NCBI GenBank assembly: GCA_905250115.1
Contig: CAJNOI010000256.1
Location: 38,857 to 102,856, forward strand
Direction of reading: 5' to 3'
DNA length: 64,000 nucleotides
DNA from: Adineta steineri
Lineage: Eukaryota; Rotifera; Eurotatoria; Adinetida; Adinetidae
How positions within the stretch are numbered: the stretch's first letter is position 1; each line of letters starts with the position of its first letter. The notes below the pieces were generated by a model. It made no database searches, had not been told where the DNA came from, and was given only the letters and a program-made list of their open reading frames with translations. Of this stretch, positions 1 through 11,365 are shown in pieces. Position numbers and translations under genes: made by a program.

Positions 1-2
1 GT

Positions 3-257
3 ACACTACAAATTGCTCAAGAAAATTTAGCAGGACGAATTGCAGGTGTAATTACATATTTTGCTCATACAACAAGCTTTTATTTGTATACACTGACTGG
101 TACAATTTTTCGTAAAGAATTTATCAAAATTATTCAACGATGCCGTCATCCAGCAAGAAATATTGTGCATTCATCCCAAAATAATACACATGTAATACCC
201 ATGGCGCCTAGCAATCGAGGAATTACCACTGTTCAAAGTGGTAATGTACAAAAATAA
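3..257 (+). CDS. Rhodopsin-like GPCR, C-terminal fragment (5' end outside window)
   Basis: An open frame enters from the left edge and ends at TAA 255-257, giving 84 residues. It begins with a hydrophobic stretch (GRIAGVITYFAHTTSFYLYT) that reads as transmembrane helix 7, followed by a short amphipathic segment containing FRKEF, the usual helix 8 start of class A receptors, and a polar Ser/Asn-rich cytoplasmic tail. The family assignment rests on this TM7/helix 8 pattern only. The ligand cannot be told, though many bdelloid receptors of this look are annotated as peptide receptors. Low-complexity T and TAAATAAATAAA sequence follows at about 285-405 and may hold the polyadenylation signal. Confidence 0.6.
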   Translation, partial: TLQIAQENLAGRIAGVITYFAHTTSFYLYTLTGTIFRKEFIKIIQRCRHPARNIVHSSQNNTHVIPMAPSNRGITTVQSGNVQK

Positions 258-1154
258 TAATTCAATAGAATTCAAGAAACTTTATTTTTTTACTATACTA
301 TTTTTTTTTTTCTATTTTCTTTCTTTCTCTCTCTTCTAACTCAATCATGTACTGTAAGGACCTTTGAGGTCGTCAGTCTCATTTTGCCTAAATAAATAAA
401 TAAATAAAAAGAAACTTTATTTATTTATTGTTGTCTGTAAAACATGTTTTAGCTAGATACAAATAAAATATTCTTAATGCATTCATTAATATCCTAACAA
501 TCCATATGATTAGCTGGGAATTTACCTCCGCTAAATTGTTTTTGTGAAGATTTAACATCTTTTATCTTTTAGCAGACTAAATTAATTGTACCTAAGAGAT
601 CTGATCTAAGAAATAGTTAAAACAAATATTGCCCGACATCTTAGTAACAGATTATATATTAATTCACGGAAATGTTGATTCGTTTGATAGACGAAGTAAT
701 AGTGCGAAAATAGATGAAGCAATATGAAAACTAAATATCTGTAACACTTTTCTTTCATTCTTTTTCTCTGATATTTTGTTAACGTTATTTTTGTATGAAT
801 ATTCTCTTCTGTTCTTGCCCAATTTTGTTTATTATGACACATACATTCGTTTCATATACGTCTACTATTCTCTTTTCATCGTCATTTGATTTTGTTTTTC
901 TTGTGAAATTACTTGTCGTTTATTACATTGAATTACATGTTTTCGTAATTTGCATTCGATACAATGACTATAATATCGATCGGTGAGAATTGAACTTGTT
1001 TTCTGAAGTTATTAACTAGAAGTGCATACGTGTTGATTAGAAATTTTTCCGCTTTACAGAGAGAAACGTATTAATTATTTTAGATTTTCTGATCATCAAG
1101 GATATTTGACAATAATATACTGGATTTTATTTTTACAAAACACTACGTATAATC
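258..1154. other. Intergenic, no gene seen
   Basis: AT-rich sequence between the receptor tail and the eIF5 gene. It holds a T-rich run near 285-330 and repeated TAAA near 391-410. The short open frames here have no recognisable domain, biased composition and no splice context, so I call none of them genes. The eIF5 promoter should lie in the right-hand part, but no core element is clear. Confidence 0.5.
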
Positions 1155-3139
1155 ATGAATATGCTCAACATCCCTCGTAATAACACAGATTCAAATTATT
1201 GTTATAAAATGCCAAAACTTGTTATCAAGGTAATTGAACTAAAGAAAACTTATTTATCAGAAAATTTATTGTTCTATAGAATTCGATTTATTTTAATTAT
1301 TCAGTTGAGATCTGAATTGATAGATCAACAGCTTTGCAAAAAAAATCAAGTTTTTTTTTCTAAATGCATCCGATAAAAGAATTAACCGTAGATTCAATCA
1401 AATTTTCTTGAAAATAAAAGTACTAAACACGTTGTCAATTTGAATGAATCATCTCAGGCATAAATTTCTGCTTTAATGATACTGATCATATTTTAGAAAA
1501 CAAAAACCGATAGTTCTTCTGAAACGATATTGGTTAATGTATCAGCAGTGGCTAATGCACTTTGTCGTTCTCCAATACGTAAGCATAGCTTTCATTTTTC
1601 AATATTAACAACTGTATTTCTAGATATAATAAAATATTTGGGTTACGAATTGAATACATCAGTGAACATCAAAGCAAACTTGAATCAATATGCCTTACAA
1701 GGAGCGTATGATGAAGGACAATTGCAAGACTTACTCGATGGTTTTATAGAGAGATTTGTATTATGCGCGAGATGTATTCTACCTGAAACAAAACTAGTAT
1801 GTCAAAATTCTAATGAATCATATGTCGATCACTCTCTCATTTAAGTTCCCTTTATATTGACAAATTTCGATGTACAATTAGTATTGTCTATAGTAAAAGA
1901 AGCTCTAAACTATGATTACCAACACTAGACTTGAACATATCAGTAGTTGAAAACACTCGAAATTCTCTTACCATGATAACCTAAATCTCATGATTCTAGA
2001 ATTCTATTCAATACAATTTTCTATGACAAATTATCCGTCGTATCAATGTAACTATGATAAGATTGTAAAATTTGTCTCAGTGATGTCTATTGAACATCAA
2101 AGAATAGTTAGTTATAACCTCACAGTTCCTAGATTTTCGGTCACGATAAAGTCATCTATTCAGTCGGTATTAGACATTAGTATCAGTTCTTTTTTACTAT
2201 TTTGTAGACGTTCGACGACAATAGTAATAATAAAATTTATCAAGAATGTAATGCATGTGGTTATAAAAATACAATTGAAAAGAATTCACACAAGTTAGTG
2301 AAGTTCATGTTACAAAATGCATTTCCAGACAGCAGGAATTCTGATAATCATGATTTGAATGTAAGTATTCTAATTGGAGAGAATTGAATTAACATATATA
2401 TAATTTCATGCTACCTGTTTAGAATATTTCGAAAAATAACTCTAGCATTATCAATATGATACAATTAGAAGATTTCAATCAACAAATTTATGATCAGTTC
2501 AGTTCTTTATTAGAAGTTAGTTCAATTTGAAATTGATTTAAACGAATATTAATCTTGTTATATGTTTAGAAAAAGAAGATGACTAATCAATTAAATGATT
2601 CCGTATCGGTTCAAGAATTTCTAGCTGAAAGTAGACGATTGAATATAATAGAAAAAGCTCCATTTTATGTCGCTAAATGTTTATTTACGGATCAAATTGT
2701 CAAAGAAATTGAAGCATACAGAATGCTATTCTATCAAGTATGTTAATTTCCAATTAAATAAATATCTTATATTTTTATAGTTGTGTAAAAAACATATGGC
2801 AAGACAAAGATCTCTTCTACTTGGTATTGAAATGATAATAAATGAAAATCCAGAAGTACAAGAAAAATTACTCAACACAGGATGTATATCTAGAATTTTT
2901 TACGAACTTTATCAAAAAGACATTGTTATAGAAGAAGTTTTCTATCAATGGCACGAACAGGTAGATGTGTAAATCAATGATTTCTATGCTAAATACTATC
3001 GTTCATCATTGTTTAGAACGCGACAGAAATTATCGATGAAACAGTTTCAACAAAAATACGAGACTGCGCTAAAAACTTCATTGAATGGTTACATTCGGCT
3101 GAGGAAGGCAGTGATGAAGACGATAATAGATCCAAATAA
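1155..3139 (+). CDS. EIF5: Translation initiation factor eIF5
   Basis: eIF5 is the GTPase-activating protein for eIF2 in start-codon recognition in the cytosol. Eight exons join in phase: 1155-1229, 1497-1578, 1624-1796, 2208-2360, 2423-2515, 2570-2737, 2781-2960 and 3017-3139, giving 348 aa. The N-terminal domain shows the eIF5 start (YKMPKLVIK), NVSAVANAL, the LQDLLDGFIERFVLC block, and a zinc ribbon with Cys pairs CARC and CNACGY. The C-terminal exons 6-8 form the HEAT-like W2 domain, with the typical late motif EEVFYQWHEQ, a CAKNFIEWLHSAEE helix and an acidic tail. At 348 aa it is shorter than human eIF5 (431 aa), mainly in the charged linker. The GTPase-activating arginine near the N-terminus (Arg15 in yeast/human) appears replaced: YCYKMP stands where human has YRYKMP. 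All splice sites are GT-AG; intron 3 (1797-2207) is the longest. Confidence 0.92.
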
Positions 3140-3507
3140 TTTGTAGATGTTCAAAATGATTTTTATCACAAGAAAATTAAAACATCTTCAATATATTAGC
3201 AGAACTCATAAAGTCAGCGATATGTAGAAACGAATTTTGTATTAAAAATTTTTTTATTTAATAAAATAAACTTGGTCAGCAATAATTTACATTCACAATT
3301 CTTCGGTACTATTAGAAAAAGGAATGTCTTACAATAGTTGACATACTCACACCGATCTCACTCAGTCACAACTGAATTGAGAATATGAGTAACATGAATC
3401 ATGTCCTTTAATGTTACAATAAAGAAAATAGCATGACTAATACTGATATCTCAAGTAACCAAGAATTTAATAAAATGTGTTTAATCGCACATAGTGGAAC
3501 CAAGATT

Positions 3508-3649
3508 TAGTGGCGTAACTAGAAATTTAAGGATGGTGGGGCTCAGCCCCAAAACTGTCTAGTCTTTTGGAGTTTTTGATTGACAAGTTCAGTAACTAAA
3601 AAATCCGGGTGCTGGGACTTAAATACTCGATGATGGGGTTACGCCACTA
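3508..3649. mobile_element. Small MITE-like element with 12-bp terminal inverted repeats
   Basis: The ends are TAGTGGCGTAAC (3508-3519) and its exact reverse complement GTTACGCCACTA (3638-3649), enclosing 142 bp without coding potential. The size and ends fit a non-autonomous DNA transposon. The superfamily is not identifiable. If TA belongs to the target site, Tc1/mariner-like is one option. Confidence 0.6.
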
Positions 3650-4580
3650 CACTACACCTGAGAAATTTCAATCATATTGGACAAGATGGAAAATCAAAAG
3701 TAAAACTACATCTCAATGTTCATTATGAATAAGCTAAACAAATATTTCTATGCAACATATCAATTCAATACATTTCATAGCAATGAAAAGAAACACAATA
3801 AAACAAATTATAGAAAAAGAATAATTGATTTGATAAGTTTTCTATGCTCAAAAATTTATACTGTATGGTTCGGTGTGTTCGAATACGGTAGTATTTTTTT
3901 TTTCATAGATAAATGATGAGAACGAGATTTTCGTTGTGTAAAATTGTCAGTAAGTTTTTAATTACAAGGAAAGAGAATGATGTTTTCATACATTAATGAT
4001 AGGTAATTTGGCTTGAATAAATGATGAGAGACAGTGTTCGTCTCGTTCCGTGCCGTCTGTTTGCTTACTATTTTTTACGAAACAGTCGAATAAAGACGAT
4101 TCATGCATGAATAATAGCTATATGATAGGAGACGTAGAAATGTATACCGAGCATGTTTTTATTTTGCTTTTTGACTTCATTTATATTTACAGCTCGTATA
4201 TATGTCGGTTCTTCTTTAACTTCGATCTTTTTTTTGACAAAATTTAACGGTAACTACTTGTGTACTTTTCATATTCATTGTATGACTGAAATCATAGTGG
4301 TAGCTTACAGACGATCCCTGAATGAAAGAAAACGTTTTTTCTTATTTTTTTAGTATTCATAGGCAGTTAGTTATATGTTGTGAAGATTGCATTGAACAAT
4401 TTGTGGATTGACTTTTTTCTTACTTCGCTCTAAAATCTTCCGAAACTAAGCACTCTGTTATGAAAATCAACAAACAAACAATATAAGCCGCCGATGACAA
4501 TCCAAAAATATTGTAATATTTTTATCAGTGAACAAAGCTATTTAAGATTATTATCTTTTATTCAGTTTCGCAATTTTAAT

Positions 4581-4666
4581 CTTGTGAGTGTGGGTGAGAG
4601 TGGATGTTAAACAATCAGAGACCATTGTTCACGTTTACACTCAAATTAGTCACCTCACGCTTGAGA
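4581..4666. repeat. Telomere-like inverted pair
   Basis: A G-strand half (CTTGTGAGTGTGGGTGAGAG) is followed by a C-strand half rich in CACTC/CACCTCACGC and closing in CTTGAGA. Degenerate member of the family described in the findings. Confidence 0.45.
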
Positions 4667-4756
4667 TAGACAGACGGAATATATCTAATGCGAATTATTC
4701 ATACTTCCTTTTTTTTAGTATTAAACTTTGTAAAGACAACTGAATATATTACGACT

Positions 4757-6085
4757 ATGGATAGAAAAAACAGCCACTTGGTAATACCCATATCGAAAGA
4801 TACTATCAGCTCTATAAAAATTTATTTGAATGGGACATCCAACGAAACGAATTCAACAACAGTATCTTCTGATAAAGCCTATATCTCTCATTTGAAGGGT
4901 ATAGATCTTCTAAGATTTCTGTTAGCATTAATTATACTCATTTATCATTATCAACATTTTTGTATGTTCCTCAATAGGAATAACAACATGTCATGCTCGA
5001 CATTCATACCTTATTACAAGTATTTTAAATGGATTTACACTTCATTTGGTGATCAGTATACTGTTAAAACATTCTGGTTAGTTAGTGGAGTTACATTTAT
5101 GAATGTTTATAATAAAAGAATTTCTTCAGGACAAGTTACTCTGAAAGAATATACTATCAATCGTATTTCTCGGTTATATCCTCTGCATTTTGTAACTTTA
5201 ATTATTGTAGCGATTTTACAATATATTTTTCATCATATTCATAAAGTATACTTTTTGTATTCTAACAATACAATAGAAGCTTTTCTAGAAAATTTAGTAT
5301 TTATTCACACATGGAAATCACAATTTACTTTTTCATTTAATGCACCATCTTGGAGCGTTAGTACAGAAATCATTATTTATTTTTTATTCTTTGTTCTTTC
5401 GCATGGCCGTTTTTTACACAGCTTACCTAGAACTACTGTTGTCTGGATTTTTTGTGTTTATGCAGCACACACAAATATTATTTTTGCAAATTCAAACACA
5501 AATCTATGTTGTGTACTTTTCTTCACTGGTTGTTTACTCATACAACTACTCAACACTATAAAAAATGAGATCTTTAAAATATTATTTATCGTACTTTTGC
5601 TTACATTGTTAAAGCTACATACGGACAATCGTTTTAATCTGGGTGGAATGGATGATTTATGTTACACGTTATTGTTAACAGCAACAATTGGAGTTCTTTT
5701 CGTTTATGTGTTCAACCTGAGGATGTTTAAGAAAATACATTTTCGTCTTTTCAATTGTCTAGGAAACATGACATATGCAACATACATGCTGCATGTTCCG
5801 ATTCAACTGATCGCATTGATTCTCATAAGACCTACTAATAATGATATTTTCTCAAAAAATTGGATATGGATAGCCTATATGTTAGTGGTATTAGTCACCA
5901 GTCAATTTTGTTATACTTACTTCGAACAGCCTATGCGATTGTATATACGTAAAATGCTCGCCGAATCAAGCTGCCGATTCAGTGACATCACATTGTCTAT
6001 TAAAATTCTCAAACGGAGTTTACGCAAATTTAAAAAATGCCTGATGTCTAGTACTTATAGAATATTTTCTTCTCAAGTTGTATGA
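4757..6085 (+). CDS. Membrane acyltransferase 3 family protein (OafA/NRF-6-like)
   Basis: A single-exon, 442-aa multipass membrane protein. Acyltransferase-3 proteins transfer acyl groups, often acetyl, to extracytoplasmic sugars or other acceptors. The sequence shows the family start pattern (LKGIDLLRFLLALIILIYHY, with the conserved His after TM1), the second signature FWLVSGVTFM, the RISRLYPLHFV block, and about ten hydrophobic helices ending in a short basic cytoplasmic tail. The start at 4757 has a good animal context (A at -3, G at +4). An in-frame ATG at 4688 would add 23 mostly hydrophobic residues. There is no large N-terminal NRF domain as in nematode or insect relatives, so the architecture is the short, bacterial-like form. 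The acceptor is unknown. Confidence 0.85.
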   Translation: MDRKNSHLVIPISKDTISSIKIYLNGTSNETNSTTVSSDKAYISHLKGIDLLRFLLALIILIYHYQHFCMFLNRNNNMSCSTFIPYYKYFKWIYTSFGDQYTVKTFWLVSGVTFMNVYNKRISSGQVTLKEYTINRISRLYPLHFVTLIIVAILQYIFHHIHKVYFLYSNNTIEAFLENLVFIHTWKSQFTFSFNAPSWSVSTEIIIYFLFFVLSHGRFLHSLPRTTVVWIFCVYAAHTNIIFANSNTNLCCVLFFTGCLLIQLLNTIKNEIFKILFIVLLLTLLKLHTDNRFNLGGMDDLCYTLLLTATIGVLFVYVFNLRMFKKIHFRLFNCLGNMTYATYMLHVPIQLIALILIRPTNNDIFSKNWIWIAYMLVVLVTSQFCYTYFEQPMRLYIRKMLAESSCRFSDITLSIKILKRSLRKFKKCLMSSTYRIFSSQVV

Positions 6086-6373
6086 TACAATACAAGATTA
6101 AATAAAGAATTTTTGAGGTAGCAACGAAACGCAAATCACTTTTTTTGTATATTGATAAAGATAATAAGCAGACTTTGAATTTAAAACTTGGAAAAATATT
6201 CTAACAGTTATTACATGATTTCAAAACGAAGGTTCATGTCCTGTTGCAAAATCAGAAAAATTAATAGTGTGAGTGTAGGTTTTGATGAAATAAAATGATA
6301 AATACATTATTGGTATGAATAAAAGAATTTATCGTACAGATTAGTTCATTGATGATTTAGCTTTCAAATCAGT

Positions 6374-7393
6374 CTATGAATATGGAATAACATGTTTTCG
6401 AAGTTTATAAAATGGTGGACGCGTTTTGCTCGCTGATAATCCATAAGCTTGTTCAACTCGTTTCAAAAACTCCAGCTTATTTTCATCAGGAAAAACTGTG
6501 ATTGGAGACAATCCTGGAAGATTTTCAAACGTAACCATTCCCTCAACCATTTTTTCATCCTTCTTGACACTGCTGATATTTTTTAATTGTGCAGTTGTAC
6601 ATACTTCATACCAGACTGTCAGTCGACATTTCGACTCTTGAGGGTAAATAACTCGATGAATACCTAGTTTAAGCCGATTTTGTGTTACTCTTGATGCCGC
6701 CTCTCCCAACCAGATGACACCGATGTTTGATTCTAATGGTCCATCAATCCACTCATTAGTTGTCATATTTTTCAGTTGAAGTCCTTCATGTGTTGATAAT
6801 ATACTAATTGATAATAGTCCCGGATCATAATGTGGAACACAGTTGACTTCTTCAGTTGTTTCTCCATTAACAGGCGGTTGAAAACCACTCTTATTATTGT
6901 AATAAGATACAATATCAAGCATTCCAAAATGTCCATCTTGTAATGGTAAATCAGCATGTTCAATAAGAGATGATAAAGAGGGATGCTGTTGGAATATTAA
7001 ATGTTGATCAAGAATTTCGATTAAACGTTTAGTTACAGCATCTAACATTTGTGAAAGATAGTTCAATGGTTCAACGAGTAACGATGGTATCAATCCTTTA
7101 TTTGCAAATTCATTAAAATAATTTCCTGTCAATAGTTTAATTCCTTCTTTATGATTGACATTAGAATAACCATATATTGCCGTACGCTGTGTACATCCAT
7201 TCTTCTGGTTTACAGATGCAAAAAATCTCGATAGTTGACTGCTGAGCCTTGGACTTGGAATAAGTTCTGTTGGTAATAAGACGAAACACCACCCATTCGA
7301 TTCAAATTCAATCTGCATTTGATTTATTTCAGTTAAATCATTCAAATTGAGTATTTTATTTAAATCAATAATTACTTGTGATTTATTGTTCAT
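6374..7393 (-). CDS. 2-oxoglutarate/Fe(II)-dependent dioxygenase, isopenicillin-N-synthase-like
   Basis: An intronless 339-aa protein. The C-terminal half carries the jelly-roll iron site: His and Asp in VPHYDPG, the distal His in KLGIHRVIYP, and a 2-oxoglutarate-binding Arg in RLTVWYE. The N-terminal half resembles the DIOX_N region. Family members hydroxylate, desaturate or cyclise small molecules in the cytosol, and the substrate cannot be predicted. The length matches plant and fungal members. The lack of introns, next to intron-rich neighbours, would fit horizontal acquisition or retroposition; this is inference. The gene runs opposite to the acyltransferase, tail to tail, with 288 bp between the stop codons. 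Confidence 0.85.
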   Translation of the reverse strand: MNNKSQVIIDLNKILNLNDLTEINQMQIEFESNGWCFVLLPTELIPSPRLSSQLSRFFASVNQKNGCTQRTAIYGYSNVNHKEGIKLLTGNYFNEFANKGLIPSLLVEPLNYLSQMLDAVTKRLIEILDQHLIFQQHPSLSSLIEHADLPLQDGHFGMLDIVSYYNNKSGFQPPVNGETTEEVNCVPHYDPGLLSISILSTHEGLQLKNMTTNEWIDGPLESNIGVIWLGEAASRVTQNRLKLGIHRVIYPQESKCRLTVWYEVCTTAQLKNISSVKKDEKMVEGMVTFENLPGLSPITVFPDENKLEFLKRVEQAYGLSASKTRPPFYKLRKHVIPYS

Positions 7394-8066
7394 TGAAGTT
7401 ATTTTTGAATAAAATTTGAGTCAAATAAAAAGCACTATTTCATTGCAATTTTACCGTTGTTATTCTTGAACAGCTTCCTTTTTAAAGCAAAAAGAAACAT
7501 TTCTTGCACAACATTTGTTATGTTTATGTAACGTCATTGTTTGTGGAACTAAGAATAATCATCAATGATTCATTCTTAATGGCGACCTTAAAAGGTAACT
7601 CATCAACTGTATCATGACTCAATCATTTTATTTTATTTCGGTTTTAACAGCAAGCTATTCTGATGTTGACTCATTCCTTCATTATTAACAGAGAAATTTT
7701 TTCAAGTCCACTACCAAAAAAGTAGTGGCATCTGGTTAATAATTTAACCATGAGTTACTTCCATATTTCTTAGAAACGAGTATAGTGTGTTTGTTGTGTC
7801 ATATGAGTCACTCCTTTAAATCGAAGAAAAACTATTTTTTGCAGTTTTTTTTGGTGAATTAAAAAAATTAATTATGTCTTTTTATTTTTGACTGATTGTA
7901 TATTTGAAAAAATGAAATTCATGAGATTTTGCTTTTTTAGATTCATTTCTTTTCAGTTACAATAAAACTTGATGAGAAGAGAAAAAATAAAGTTATTTTG
8001 TTTTACTTTAACGATAACAAAACTCAATTAAATTGTTTCAATCTAATTATAAATATATCATAGTAT
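7394..8066. other. Intergenic, no gene seen
   Basis: AT-rich sequence between two reverse-strand genes. A small hairpin, CCACTAC / GTAGTGG, lies at about 7710-7730. Nothing else stands out. Confidence 0.45.
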
Positions 8067-9068
8067 TCATTGAATATTCACACGATTAGGTATCGTACGT
8101 GCCGTAGTGAAATTGATCGGACGAATAATGTTTCGTTGTCGATGATATTGAAGAATTTTTTTAAGTTTTACTCTCAGCTCTGGTAATGATCCAATAGTAA
8201 ATATTGGAAAAAGAAGAAAAGTATAATAACTAACAAATATCGTACGTGATGAAAATTCTGCCCCTATGTACGATGGCATACCACATAAATGAAGAAAAGA
8301 TATAATTATAGAGGGAAACGGTAAAATTAAATAAAGAAATGAAATAATTAGCAACTGAATTGTCATTTTTCGATATCGTCGCCATTGAATCTGTCGATGT
8401 GCATAATATTTTTGCCATAAAACGCGTATTAGAAGAGTAATACTCGAAATAATAATAGTGAAAGTAGGTAGAATTCCATGAACTATTAAATCATATAGAA
8501 AGAGTGTTGTATTGTAAAAAGCACAAGAGAAAAAACCTGGTCTACTATAATGATCGAAATTATTCACACATTGTGAAGCAAAATATACCAAAATATAATA
8601 TAGTAGACAATAAAAAATTATTATAAACGGTGGAAAATAATGAAAAAATATTCGTTTCTTTCTAGTTGATAATAATTGATCATGAAAAATGAGAATATGT
8701 CTTTCAATTGTGATCCAAGCGTATAGTAAAAATTGAAGAACATATACTTGCCAATCAACATATCCCCAGATAAGACGAAGAACAGGTATTATGGTAAAAG
8801 TTTCAAAAGTACGAAAATAATGAATAAAACAAGATATATTTGTTAGACTATAAAATAGATTAATAAGAAGAAGAATAATCATGGCATAATTATGAAGTTC
8901 TCGACGAAGATTACGATTAAGAAGAAGATGATATAAAGCAAATAAACATCCAATAAGTGATGGAATAATTAAGAAAAGAAATACCCAGAATTGAGTTGAG
9001 TAGAATTGCTGTGTATCGACATCAAATATTGATAGATCTTCATTGGAACTATTATCAACAGTTGACAT
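8067..9068 (-). CDS. Rhodopsin-like seven-transmembrane receptor
   Basis: A single-exon, 333-aa protein with seven hydrophobic segments. TM1 starts near residue 31 (FWVFLFLIIPSLIGCLFALY). TM3 ends in ITIERHILIF in place of the DRY motif. A basic third loop (YYAHRQIQWRRYRKM) precedes TM6, and a short basic tail follows TM7. A Cys in the second extracellular loop (FFSCAF) could pair with TM3, but the usual TM3 Cys is not obvious. I chose the Met at 9068, with Asn/Ser-rich sequence after it; an upstream in-frame Met at 9143 would add 25 residues. The shape fits the large bdelloid-expanded orphan receptor families. The ligand is unknown. Confidence 0.75.
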   Translation of the reverse strand: MSTVDNSSNEDLSIFDVDTQQFYSTQFWVFLFLIIPSLIGCLFALYHLLLNRNLRRELHNYAMIILLLINLFYSLTNISCFIHYFRTFETFTIIPVLRLIWGYVDWQVYVLQFLLYAWITIERHILIFHDQLLSTRKKRIFFHYFPPFIIIFYCLLYYILVYFASQCVNNFDHYSRPGFFSCAFYNTTLFLYDLIVHGILPTFTIIISSITLLIRVLWQKYYAHRQIQWRRYRKMTIQLLIISFLYLILPFPSIIISFLHLCGMPSYIGAEFSSRTIFVSYYTFLLFPIFTIGSLPELRVKLKKILQYHRQRNIIRPINFTTARTIPNRVNIQ

Positions 9069-11365
9069 CGTGGAATAAAATGAAACAGTTATTGAGTACA
9101 GACGTGTTGAAGTAATGATGTGAGCGAGAAAAGATTTTGACAATGATATGCACTATATTTTTATGAATTTTCAAATTAGTAACTCATGGTAAGCATTCTG
9201 GAAGATAATTAAAAAGCTGTCAGGCCAGTTCTTGTCTGATAATAATATGAAATAACTATTATTTTTCCCTTGTAAGATAATTTAATTATAAGAAAGTACG
9301 GAATTTTGTCCTCATAGTATTTTTTAAAGTAGTTTTACTGAATAACAAAATCAAATATATACATGTAAGAATTTAAAACATCCCCTGAGGTACAAAAATA
9401 TTACAAACAATACTATGCATGTGAAATTCTTTTAATCCTAAACGCGTTTCAGTTGCGTCATCATCATGTTCATATAATGATCATCTCTCCCAAGAGGCAT
9501 CATATATGACAAATATTTGATTGTTATACATACTTTTAGATTATGCAATGAGCGAGGCTAGCACATAATACATTTGATTATAAGTCTATTTACTTGAACC
9601 AATGAACTAAAGTAGCTTATCTATCTGTCAGACAGATTTCTATTTTAACAAGATAATCTTTTAGACGTTAACTGATATGGAAGAAAATATATAGAAAATC
9701 GTAAATATATTTCCATTACTTGTGAAAACTATTTCTATATTCATAAAGAAAAATATTAATATTAGTTTTTGATAATTATATTTTTTTAATTTTGCTTCGT
9801 TTAACAAAGCTTTTAATATCACTATTTCTTATCATATCAAACAGTAATTCAATAGTACTGTTTAAATTTGATTTTTCATGTGAAAAAAACTTTTGGTGTT
9901 TTATTTGATAAAGATAAATTATTTTGGTATGAGAAATTTTAACTATTTTATTGATGTGAACTGTTATGTTTGCACGTTCGATCCAAAAAAATGAATAGGT
10001 ATATTGAGTTTCTTGTGTACGTGAAGACAAAACGAAGAAAACAACAACCGCTACATTACATGAAGTTACTATCGAAATATTAAAAGTTTACATTATTAAT
10101 AATAAGTTCTACCTACTCATTTTTATCCTCAAGATAATGTATGAGCTATTTATATTAGATTTTAATATAATTTTCAAACTCTTGCGGAGCTTTTTTTGAC
10201 AATATTGAGGCTCCTTGAGGCATAACTTCTTTTTCAATTTAATAGTATACAATGTTGAGAACATCAATTATTAGATAGATCAATATGTATCGATGTATGA
10301 AGATGCAGTCGATAGTGAATTATCCCTTTACATATATGTATATATTCACACTGTCTTACACAAACAAAAAATTAAAAAAGTGAACAACACAATGAGACAG
10401 ACTATACGTCATTTTGTGTGTATAATACCGAAAGAAAAGAAATAAATAGGTGAAAGCGGTGTAACATTTTTTTTTTCTTTTGTTGTTCGTAATGATATAT
10501 ATAATTTGATATGTATCTGATCAGCACGAGATTATCAGCACATCTTTCATTGATATGAGAGCACTAATTCATATATAGTTGTATTTCACTTTCTCGTTAA
10601 TTATAAAACATTTATCATGTATACGATGAACAAAAAAAATCATATATGAATATATTTATCTAACTGCTGATTCACTTTTTTATGAAGATAAATAAAAGTA
10701 ATGCGTATATCCTTGATCATAAAATCATAATGAAAAAAAAAATATATACACGTGCTCGTATCTTGTAATCACTTTTTGTATAGTTTATACTCAAAGCATT
10801 CGTCATTCATTTATTCGCTCTCGATTGTCATCAACCGTTATCACATATCATCTCACGGTAACTATAATTATATTGTTAATATTTACCTTGCATTATTCAT
10901 GAATTGTATTTTACATTTTATGAATTTGTATCATATTGATTATTTCGAGAAGTATAAACGGTTGCGAATGTTTCCTTGAATTTATTTTTTTGTAGACAAT
11001 GTAATCTTGTGAAAATATATAAAAGAATAATTCAGTTGAAAAATGTTTTGTTAGATGAATACCTTGAATTTTAATACATTCATTATTACATTTAAGAGAC
11101 GATGTATACATCCAGTTTAGCTTTATCTTAGTACAGATTCGGAAGAAAAATAAATATTGATGAGATAATATTTGAATATTAATATCGAAAGTCATAAATG
11201 AATATTCATTTTTTTTTTGTTGAGAGATTATATACATAGTACTTTACAATATGTTACTTTTATCATACAGAGAAGTTTCTGTCGATTACATTTTAGTTTT
11301 ATTACGAATATTAGTGTTGAGATAATAATATAAATTTCAGTTTCTTACAACGATAGTTTAACTAG
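9069..11365. other. Long intergenic region
   Basis: 2.3 kb of AT-rich DNA between divergent genes, the receptor on the reverse strand and the ADP-ribosyltransferase on the forward strand. Short open frames near 9776-10030, 10752-10979 and 10911-11237 have no recognisable motif. No repeat element with clear ends was seen. Promoters of both neighbours should lie here. Confidence 0.45.

Larger units (their letters stand above)
3140..4687. other. Intergenic region between eIF5 and the acyltransferase
   Basis: Holds AATAAAATAAA near 3260 as the likely eIF5 polyadenylation signal, the element at 3508-3649 and the telomere-like pair at 4581-4666. Small open frames at 3716-4353 are Phe/Tyr/Ile-rich with no motif, and I regard them as chance. 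Confidence 0.5.

Noticed and set aside
9776-11237. Open frames of 75-108 codons upstream of the first ADP-ribosyltransferase
   Set aside because: Lys/Ile/Asn/Tyr-biased chance frames in AT-rich DNA, with no domain, signal peptide or splice partner.
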